From Liolophura sinensis (lineage: Eukaryota > Mollusca > Polyplacophora > Chitonida > Chitonidae), in assembly GCF_032854445.1 (NCBI RefSeq), contig NC_088301.1, forward strand, positions 37,993,187 through 38,057,186: a DNA stretch of 64,000 nucleotides, read 5' to 3'. Shown here piece by piece: positions 49,301 through 61,300 of this stretch (position 1 is its first letter; the number at the start of each line of letters is the position of its first letter). The notes under the pieces are model-generated. The model searched no databases and was not told the origin of the DNA. It saw only the letters and a list, made by a program, of their open reading frames with translations. Both the position numbers and the translations under genes were made by a program.

Positions 49301-52300
49301 AGCAGCTATTAATCCTACGGCCTCCCCAGGGTCAATAAGACTCTTCTGATACTTCAGAGAGATCAAGTGCCAAAAATCAGATGGAGTTATCTTCCCATTG
49401 CGGACTGCTTTACTCCTGGACATACTCCCATCAGGAACAAATACCTGTAAACAATAGCAAATTCAGTGCGTCCCATGAAATAAATATGAAATATGAAAAT
49501 AAATAAAATATATACATCATCTAACTGAAAACGATATGTGATTCTACAGCCCGATGGCCAGGTACTTTGAATCTTTGTGGGTTGAATATTTCCACATTAT
49601 TTTCACAGCATCGCTACTCTTTCTTATGGTAACCCTCTCAATTGCTGCACTAAATTCTAAGAAAAATTCTAAAAAAATGTATATCACCTGTCTATGACGA
49701 TGACATTAAGACTGACTGATGTACTGAACTTACTTTGTCTGGGTCTGTTGAACAGTATGTCATCACACTGTCTGCCATTGTTTCTGACACTACCCCTAGA
49801 GTACACTGCGGGCTCATGGTGGTCATTAGGGGGTCGGCACACCTAACCTCTCGCTTGCAGTACCTACAATCACAGATAACCCAGTTTCTGAACAGATCTT
49901 AAAAGAAATAATAAAATTCTAACGTGTAACAATAACATCACCTTTGCTGGTGTATGCTCCCCAGGCTCCCCTCTGAACATTGCAGAAAAAAGCAACAATG
50001 GTTGGGTTTGAACAGGTAAACCTTATAAGTCACTGTTTTACGGATAAAAGCTAAGTGCCCTAATATACATGTAGTCTGCCACAATGGCGCCAAACTAAGT
50101 CAAATCTGTGCAAAAAATATTCCTTCATACATGATTTTCTACAAAACAGCTTATACAAAAGGTCAAGTGTCAATAACAGATGTGCAGTATTTTGATTTAT
50201 TTATTTTATTGGTGTTTTACGCCATACTCAAGAATATTTCACTTATACGACGGCAGCCAGCATTATGGTGGGAGGCAACCGAGTGCAGTACATCTATTTT
50301 GTTTCAAATCATAGTTAATTTTGCCGTAAACAAGCTGGACACAATTACAATTTACCAGCCGTTGATCTGACTTGCAAGATGCAAGATAACCTGATACTGG
50401 ATCTAGATGAGAAAAACAAAAAACAATTTTGGTCAGAATCCTATGGACTACCTATCAATAATGATAAAATTTTTCTTTAAGTGTACGGAGAAAGCCTACT
50501 GATGTTACACTTGAATTTAAAAGACTTACTGGTGTCTTTTCTTCTCTTTCAGTGACCTCCAGGCTGTCACCATAATGCTTGATGCTTCAGTGCGACCATT
50601 GGCATCAACCTTCCTCTGAGCTTCAGCTGTCACAAGCTTGTGGCTTTTCTTCTGACAGAATTTCAGAAACCCAGAAGATCGTTTGTGCTCTTGGAATACT
50701 GACTTCTGCCGCAGATGAGAACCCACCTAACAAAACAAGAACATGCTGTATTTATGTAAACCACTGTTACAATTTTCTTTAAAACTTAACAAGAGTTTAG
50801 TCTAGATTGCTGGCTTTAGCACCGTTTGTTTTCAGTTACTAAACTGAAGGCCTGAAAATTTTTTTTCTGTCATGTATCAATCCTGTGCCAAAGGTAATGG
50901 GGTACCGACAGATTTTGCTCTTACAAAAGGTGGCGCTGCTGTGAATTAGGACTTGCACATGAAAAGTCTTTTGTTATGCGACGCCAAATATGTTGCGTGC
51001 TGTGGTTTCATGTGTGAAGTATTTGGTGTACCCACTGATGTCACGCTGCAGTAGAATGTCCAGCGTCATTGAAATGATGTAATACGTCCGATTTCAAACT
51101 TCTACTGGTATCCCATTGTAGTCTGATGGCCGTGGGGATTAACATCTTGGGATTTAACCAGCCATTGCTGGGTTTCGAGTCCACCCGTCCACAACTAGAC
51201 TAAATGGAAATTACACTCTATTGTGGGGGCTGACAGCACTTGTACCACCCTCTTACTAGGGGGCTAAGATAGTTGTAACTACTATCACAATGTATGTCTT
51301 TAACATGTGTATTCAAGATAGTTACAATCAACTTACTCTACCTGCCATCATGTTTGTGTGCCCGTACACAAACTTAAAATCACATCAAAGCCTGTCCCTC
51401 GACTGACTTCAGGTGACCTCTAATAAACTTCATTTGTTCCAAGATATCATGTACACAGAGATGGAATTGCTGTAGGGCGTTGTCCTCTCTCACCAACATA
51501 CACCACAAAACACACTCCACCATAATATTCTATGGTCCAATAAACTCCAATCTTCCTAAAATATCCATTCTTACCTTTTTCCACAATTTCCACAAAATAA
51601 GAACTCACCTCCTTATAATTTTAAACCATTGAGCTCAAACCTCTCCAGAAGTCTTACTTATTTCAGAACGCCCCCATTGTAAAATTAACTTTAAAGCTGT
51701 AGACTTTCTTTCTCACAGAACTCATCTCCTCATAATCATCCATGGTTATATCGATTCCAAACTGATCAAAAGCTGTAGACTTTCTTTCTCACAGAACTCA
51801 CCTCCTCATAATCATCCATGGTTATATCAATTCCAAACTGATCAAAAGCTGTCGACTTTCTTTTTCACAGAACTCACCTACTCATAATCATCCATGGTTA
51901 TATCGATTCCAAACTGATCAAAAGCTGTAGACTTTCTTTCTCACAGAACTCACCTCCTCATAATCATCCATGGTTATATCAATTCCAAACTGATCAAAAG
52001 CTCCAGACTTTCCTTTTCCACGGCGTTTAGAAACACGGTTTTCAATCAGGAACTGGAATTGCTTCTGATTTAAATAAGGGGTCCTTAAGATGTCTAAGCC
52101 ATCTTCCCCAAAGTTAAACTGCAATAAAAATAGACAAAAATGAATACAGATAAATCTGATTTGCAAAAGATATGTCAATAAATCCTGAATATATCTGATA
52201 GATTTCATGCTGAACATTATTTCAACTGTATCATCATAAATAGGTAGGAAACAAAAAAAATTTCATAATCTAGAACACAACCACATCTGGCTAAAAATGT

Positions 52301-55300
52301 GTACTTGAACCGTGACTGTCGCAAAGCTTACTGTTCTGGCTCCACTGGTTTTTTGTGAAAAAAAAGTTATTCAGTTTATGTAGAATATTTTCTCACCTTA
52401 CAAACCAGTGCTCATACACATAACTACAGAGCCAAAGGTCATATCTATAACATCAACATGTAGGAGGACAATTTTAATCCCACATCAAAAACTTTACAGA
52501 AATGAAATCTTGATGATCGAGGCTCAAGAATCAGAACGTTCTGCCTTTTATGGTAGCGCTACCTCAGAACTTGCGCAAAAAAAATTATTTTGTCATTTCT
52601 TCAACATGTAAAAACAATTTTGTCAGTGTAATGAAGTGCAATGATGCCCTTATGAAGTCATAGTGGCACGGAGAAAGAAGGTATCATCAGATCACGGAAA
52701 AAAATTCTACTCTTTAGCCATGGAATGCTAGAGGGGCCCTACAAGTGTGCTAGTGATGAGCTAGTGGTATGTCAGTAAGAACGTTCAGCCTTTTTCGTCC
52801 TGTACCTGTACAATACTGCCATCACTGTCCCGGACTGTGGAGTCGTAATTCACTATGAGTCCCTCCAGGTGTTTGATTAGACACCTCTGTAGATAACCAC
52901 TCCTACTGGTTTTGACAGCTGTATCAATCAGACCCTGAAGAAAAAAAAAACACAGTGAAACAACCAACTGTGAAATGTCTTTCAGATTTACGCTATCAAT
53001 GTAGCATTACAGGATAATATTAATCATGACATTCAGTTTGTTTCAGCGGAAACACCTGGGCAACCACATGTATCGCGACATGTACATGATGGTCCCCAGA
53101 TTAAAAAATGTCCAAAATCACACTTTAAATTGAAGATTAACCAACATGCCTGAAAATATTACAAAGCAGCTGTGGCAATCAGAATCAATATAGCATACCT
53201 TACCTCTCTACCAGCCATGCAATGGAAAAAGTATTCCTGAGGTCGGATGCCTGTAAGAAAGCGTCCATCAACAAATCCCCCAGCCCTTGGGGAGAGATCG
53301 TAGGCCACAAATGATGGCAGAGATTTTCCACTGATCATTAGCGGGGGTCTGCGTCCTTCCAACTCAATCTGACCCAGAAGACATGAAATCTGCATAGTGT
53401 TGACCTGATGTGGAGACAAACAAGCAATGGCTGTGATTACAAAAATATTCCTGTTAAAGCATTGACATTTCAGAAACCATTGTTATCTGACATCCATTTA
53501 TTCTTGCAAGTGTTGAGTTTGGCTTTACCCCTTAGCCAATAACACCATGCCAACACTTAATTCCATGTGTAGCATAAAGAGGGCAAATGTTGCTTGCTTT
53601 GTTCTTTGTGGATCTCACCATTTCACGTGTAAGGACTTGTTCACATCTTCAAAGTTGAAGAAAATTTTCCGTACCAATGCGCTAAATCTGTACAAACTAG
53701 ATCCCAAGGGCTGTGAAATGGATCTATTGCTCTTCATCTATTTTTATTTTGCTTGTAACTTATGACCAATTGTCTTCTAGTACAATGCACTGGTCTTCTC
53801 CCCCCCACAAAGGGTTTATCAGTTATTCTGTCTGTAATGAAGGACCTGGCCCCATTTCATTCTAGCATGACTTCAAAGAGAATGCCTCGCACCAGTACTT
53901 CATATTATGATATACTGTAAGATTGTAGACATTTTCCCAAAATTTTTCTTGCAACTAAGTCATTACCATTTCTATCTGTTCGGTTAGTGTGAGGATAAAA
54001 ACCTTCATTATTTGTAACACTGTTGTATGTGGCAACAGATCAAGGCAACATACTGTGCCTTTTATATATGTTTTCGTCCTTCCATTGTATCTCTAAAGTA
54101 CAAATATGGCAAGGACACATAAAATACATGTACAATCTGTCAACTTTTTTTCGATCTTTTCAGGATTATATCCAAATGTTCACGACATATAGCAAACTTA
54201 ATTAACAGCTCATTCCACCTGTTAACAGATAACTTCTTCACCCGACCATGAAAAACTTTGTATAAGTTCGTTGGCATTCACACAATTAGGAAGATCAACT
54301 AATGGGCAGTAACCCAAGGGTCAAGCAGTGCTACAGATAATTTTCAGAGATATTGCAGTACTCCCTACTTTTCCAAGAGAGGAAGAAGGTCTACTGGGTA
54401 AGCCTACCTCAGTACACATTTTTTTGAAAATACTCAACAATATTTTGAGTTCCCAGCAATTCACCTCGAAAGTGTGACGTTGACTGAGTGAAGGCGGTTG
54501 AGAAAACTAAAGCACATACATGTGCATACATGTATTGGCCTACATAGACCTACCACTACAGAGCTTCTTGTACCTACATATCGGACTACAAGTTTATGTA
54601 TGTACATGTCGACTGCCCAGAATTACAACTTGTCATAACATTCTGGAATAAATTACTAATTTCAGCTCTTCCTCACAAGGAATGAATCTGAATGACGCTC
54701 ATAGGCCTACATTCATTCATTACCTGTATTCAACCTGTAGGCCTACTGGGTTTATTCCAAAAACTCACTCACTGACAACTTTACCTTTTCATTTTGCTTT
54801 AATAGCAGGGATTGCAGTATTATTTCATTCTATGGTAACTTGCCTAATGCAAGTGATAATTTTTTTTACCTGTCGAAACATTTCTGTATGCATGAACAAC
54901 TGCTGTTTTGGGATCAAAACAGGATACGCTTGTTCTGCTAAATCCAAATGTAGGCCTACATTAGGCGACAAAAATTTATTATGTGTGCTTTATTTTTGGC
55001 AGTATATAGTATCATTCTAAAGTGCTTCTGAACACTAACTGTTCTCGTGAGCATTGTATTTCATTGCATTAGCTTTTCACCTCAGAAATCACTGATACAT
55101 GTACATATGTTGGAAACTGGACCCTTGATGACACCTCAACATAGTACAAATAACTGACGATCGGTGTAGAATTAAAACCACACACTGGGAGCGATATTAG
55201 GCTGATTAAAAGCAGTACAGTAGCAGAACTTGCTGTACAGTAACCCAACTGACCATTTTTTTCAGCCCTTGCTACATTTTCATCATGGCAAACACTAGAG

Positions 55301-58300
55301 AATGTCACAAATACAAATATCGTAGTCGTCATTCTCCATGGCTGTGGGTAGTGGTGCATGAGCCTTTGCTGAAACCTTCGGTCTCTGAAAACTAACATGT
55401 CATAGAGATTGTTGCACATGTAAACTACTTTGGAGATCTACTTTCAATTTTGACCAAACTGACTGTTTGCTTTTAATCTTGCACATACTCTATAGCTTTC
55501 AGAAATTTAGGCATACACACAAAATCGTCATGCATATTCAATACGTTGTTTTAATTTTAGAAGCATATCATCTAATTTCTAAGCGCATTTACGCCTGCAT
55601 GCCCTTTTATCTGTAGCACTGGAGTCAAGGTAAAATGGAGTACCCGCCTTCAGATAACTTCCACATTCTTTATTTTCACCATTTTGGTGACTAACAAAAC
55701 AACTGATTGCCGTAAGGTATGCCTAAATACTAAGAGCTGTTAAATACATGAACATGGGGTACCTTACATGGCGTAAATCTTTTCGCTACATACGCTATCA
55801 AAGGGAATCAAGGTACCGACAGGTATGTGACATTTACCATCACAAACCTCAAATAGCACACGCACCTTTGACAACCTTTCCTGATACAACACTAAATGAA
55901 TAATAAATGAAAGCATAATCCAAACATAATTAAAATTTTTATTCAATAGATAATCATAACATATAAATCCCAACAAAACAATGAAGAAAACATCACAAAA
56001 GGAAGATAATATTTGACCATAACACACGGTTTATTTTGTTAAGGGCACTGACATGTTGTACTTGGGTGAAACTACTTCCGCCAATTTCTTCACATTTTTT
56101 CATGCCTCTGTAATGGGCCTTTGGCGATTCTCACCAATAGACCCATAATTAACACCAGTTAATTTTTGTACAAAAATATCACATAAACTCTACAGAAATA
56201 CTCAGACTATCTGCACTATCTAGCTTTCCTACAGAATGAGAGAGATGTGACATAAACCTTACCGTGGAACCTTTGGCACCTGACTGCACCATCAACTGAA
56301 GATTATTTTGGGGGAATGTTTTCAGAAGTCCATATGGCATACAAGCTCTGAAGAGAAAATGGGAAATTACTTTATACAATGCCTGTTTTCTCTATTTTCA
56401 ACATAAAATACAAATGCAATTAGGAAACCAATGATGCCATTTAGAAATTTGAAATGAATTGACAGAAGTGAAGGCTAGTGCAAGGCTCATCTCAAACTCA
56501 GAAAACAGGAGGTATAAATGAAAAAAAAAAAAAAAACCTCAGTTTATTACAGGCATGTTTTCTCACTTTGTAATGTTGTTTTGAGCTTGGTCTGTTTTGC
56601 TTTTCATTGCATGATCCAGCTCAGCAAGCTTTGACTCAATACCACAGAAGTGTGCTGCCTGGTAACTATCTAAGAGTTCTGGGACATCCATTTTCTCCTC
56701 CAGGCTGTAGGCTTGACGGATTACATCTGGTCCACACTGACGAGAAGCATGCATGATGTCTTTTCTTTCATCATTTGCCTGTAAAACAAATTCCACCCAT
56801 TTTATTGTCTTTAGCATTATTTAGCAAACTTACACCTGATTTACTGCTATACCTCAAATTTCATTGGTTGATTTAAACATAAAATTAGCATATCCTAGAA
56901 AATGGACACACGTGTAATACTTTTACAACTTTCATTGCTGATCACTCTGCCTTACAGGAAATTTAAACACAAGTTTTATGAATGTGGAAAGTCTTAGCAT
57001 GGCCCAGAAGCCAGGCACAGTGAAAGATAAAAAAAACAAATTTCTCACACCTTATCTGTGACGAGGATGTCTTCTACACCCAGTGTAAACCCTTTCAGCT
57101 GCAGAAAAGCCATGAACAGACGTGCCAGACACGTTAGAAGTTTCCCTGATATTGCCCCTCCATAAAGCTGGAACATAAAAACAACAAAAAGTTTAGTGTA
57201 ACAATCAGTCCATAAGTAAACAACCTAGTTCAGGGACAACAGGCAGGCCCAAAGTAAAATCCATAACGTTTCGCAAAAATGTGATAACAAACTATAGAAA
57301 CTATATAAAACTATAGACCTGTGCCTTCCACAAGTATCTCTGACCACAAGAAACATATCAAAGATGTATATCATAGGGTTAAGGATTTTTTTAACAATGA
57401 AAGGCCATTGATAAGTCTGGATGCTGGTGAAGACACTTAATGTCAACATAACATGTTAAAAGGATGGTAGAAGCAGGGATAATTTAATGTCTCAAATTCA
57501 TGTAATAACTTAAATGACATGTGCCTCAAATAATGCAAGACAGGCTTTTTGAGGATACTTATATAATTATAAACAAGCAAATATTACAGCCAGAGACAAT
57601 TTTATCTTACCTCATATACAGCATGGACCATGCTGTATGATGTGTTGCCATAGTGACCCTTGTCCAGAACACCCTGCAAGAGGTCACCATTTTTGATCAG
57701 GACAGTGCCTTCACCCATTTCATCCCCTGAGGGGTACAACGACCCTGGAGAGTAACCTGTGAATTTACTAGATATCCAACTCTGAAACACAGGAAAATAA
57801 AAGCTACATGTATCAGGTCATATGCAAGAAAGAAAATACAACATTGAGACAGATTTTATTGCAATGTGTCGCAGTGTAGATTAAAAAAAGGTTCAGTAAA
57901 GAAAAAAAAGAACTTAACAGCACGACATTAATAGACATAAAACCTATAATATATTTAATCACATTTAATTAAGTGAAGAAAAGTGTTTTTTTGGATTTGT
58001 TTCAAATTTGACTGGTCACTGATTACAATTGTTTGTAATTATGAAAATGTATTTTCAATGTTTACATTTGACGTGACCTTAAAACATACAGTATAAATAA
58101 AACCCGTTTCAAAAGTTCGAAATTTCTAAACAGGTTTTGTAAATAACCTGTTGTAATAGGTTGTGATTTTCAGTGAATCCTTTTGCCACATTGCACTTTG
58201 TCCTGAAATGCGTTCAAAAAGGCAAGTTTTCCCATCTCTAGTCTTCGACTGTCAAGTTTACAGATACTAACACATGTAATCCACAGTCTTGTCTTTCACT

Positions 58301-61300
58301 TCCATTGAATAAAACAAATGGTCAGTCACCTTTTCAGGAATCTTGGCTTTTCCTTTCAGATTCAGTAGTCTATAACCATCAGGCGTTATGTTGTGTAAAA
58401 TTGTCGATATTACCTGAATAAAAAGGTGAAAAAAAAGGGAATTTTGTTCTGCAGTTAATAAATAATTATCAAATGAATAAATATCAGAAAATTTAAAGAC
58501 AGCTTTCCATTAAAAGTCCTTATTTTGGCCCTGTTGATCTATTTATTTAATTGGTGTCTTATGCTGTACTCAAGAATATTTCAGTAATTTTAATGGGTGC
58601 CCGAAATTACGGTGGGAAACCAGGCAGAGTTCGGGGGGAAAACACAACTATCCACAAGTTGCTGGCAGTCCTTCCCATGTACGACTGGAGAGGAAGACAG
58701 CTGGACTTGAGCTTATTGTGAGCGCGGTAGTAAGTGGCTCTCGCTCTCGGCATTGTGCTGCTCTAGCATGCTAAGCACTCAGCCACAGAGACTCCTGGGC
58801 CTTGTTTAGTGACTAACATCAGAACACTGCTTGTCCATCTTTCTGTAACTTTTCACGTAAAATTTCTGTTTCATATTTGGAAACATTACAACAGAATGTT
58901 GATATCTTGATTTGTGAAAGAATGAATCATGTCATCCAGAAGTCAGCCCATCCACCTAATGCAATAAATAATAAACTTGCACAAAAAGTTCATCTGAACA
59001 CCCTATGTACACCATACAAAGATTTTTAACAACTAGACCACCTGTTTGCCAGCCCAGAGTCTGCATGGTTTGAGGATGGTGGGAGGTTGGAACTTGATAG
59101 GGCCAACAGTATCTACCAAACAGCTGTACACTAACTGCTGATAATCACGTCTGAAACAAATGAGAATAGGAATCATGGCTGATTAATTTATATGCCAAAG
59201 AAGAGAGAAACACCATAACACACCTTCATCCATCATTATTATCTTTCACAACTTTATCAGGATATATTTTGTAACTGTTACATGATTAACACATAAAATA
59301 AAGACAACTTTTCAGTTATCCCAAAAATGGTATGTATAAATACGGCAAACCTGAATTCATTACCTGCTGAAAAACCTGCCACGCACAGTAAGGGACACAC
59401 CTGAGACCATGTGATCCTGAATCAACCCAGCCAATGGGGAGCCATCTTTTGGCACCAGATAGTTGTTACTGGTACTGGCTGAAAACATTTGACAAGCATA
59501 CAATTCTGTACTTATACACAGGTTCTGCAGGCAGTGTCTACATAAATAGTGAGACAACACAGGCACAGGCACAATGCACAAATTGTCCATTTCATAAAGT
59601 GACATTACGTGCAAGAGATGTGATAGAACATTTTGCTTCTTCTTTCTTTGTTATTTATTGGACTGGTGTTCAGTCCAAAAGTCAAGAATATTTCAAACAC
59701 CCGAATACAGTGAGGTGCATGGATGTTCGAAATCAAGCAGATCAGAGACTAATGTGATTTGAATCTCCAAGGCCAAAAAGCCCAGTCACACCTGAGCTAC
59801 GACTATCCATTTTATGACCTTTTTGATTCACTGTAATCCTTTGATCTTGGTAAGTTGTGGCCAAATTAACCCCCATTGAAACCAAAAGAATGGTGTCAGT
59901 CACACGTAAATGGAAGCAAGACTCCCATTTATCTGCAAAAGTGATTTGACTGCAAGAAATCAAAATCATTCTGTCACAACATCAATTCTCATGAATATAT
60001 TTTTGATACTCATACAACAAAGCTCAACAGATACAGATTATTCACACCTCCTGCAACGATACCTGCAACCTCCACTCCCACTGCCTTGTGATGGCTGACG
60101 ACAGCTTTATATTCATTAAGATTCGCTAAGACCTTTCATGACTTATTTGGCAATCAATCCAAGATTTAAGACATTACCCTCCATTTTGGGGCACAGGTTG
60201 TCTTATCTGGTCATAAGTGTAGGTGTGAGTGGGCCAGATTGTAAATTTGATTCGTTAAATCTTACAATGGTGTACATAGAATAGGAATGCAAATTCCCAT
60301 AACCTTCAACATGATCCATGGTCTGCTGTTAGATATGAGCTATGTAAGTCTTTGAAGTTTGTTCTGTTTTGATTTTTATATTTAAACAAACCAACCTAAC
60401 CCTAAAAACGATGAGTTCAAAATCCCAATAGATGATGATGAGTTGTCATTATATATATTACCAAGTATGTATGCTTCTGCTCTGCAAAATTCATTCTGTG
60501 GGAAGTGAGCATTCATTTCATCCCCATCAAAATCAGCATTGTAGGCTTTACAGTTCGCATAGTGCATCCGTAGTGTTCTCTCCCCTGGCAAAACGTGAGC
60601 CTGGGGAAAAGAAATGAAGACGAAAGTTGCAACAGAATATCAAATTTTACTGGCTTATGACTTATTAATTTCATTAAGTTCAGTTTCCACCATTCATGGA
60701 CTTTCACTTCAACAACAGCAGTTATTTTAACCAAATGGAGAAAAAAAAAACCAAATGTACTACTATTTCACTTCATCCATTTGTACTTAAACTTAATTTG
60801 GTCATAGTTATCTACATGGAGGCATCTTGCCTATTTTTGAGTTGACCAAAAGCACTGTAATTTTGAAACTTTTATCAATACCTTATGAGCCTGAATACTT
60901 GGTCGATGAAGAGTGGGTTGTCGATTCAACAACAGCACATCACCATTCCGAAGATGACGATAAACCTGTAATTAGCAATTCTAAAATTAATACACAGAGT
61001 TGACCTGTATTCTTAACCATAAGCTCATTATAATGCTATACAACAAAGATCACACTATACTCAAAAAACAGAAAATATAAAAATCATCAGAAAATAATCA
61101 TCCAAAAGTTTGACTCATCTTTTGACTAAATTTTCAAAAGTCTATTTTTACGACTTCATTGAATGCCTGATGTTTGAGATAGGAAATAATACACAATAAG
61201 ACTGTAAGATAGAGATATCTGTAGTTATAAAATTCCCTAATTAGCATTTAAAGCGCATAACAAACATACCTGTTTGTTACCTGTTGATAAGGCTCCCAAC

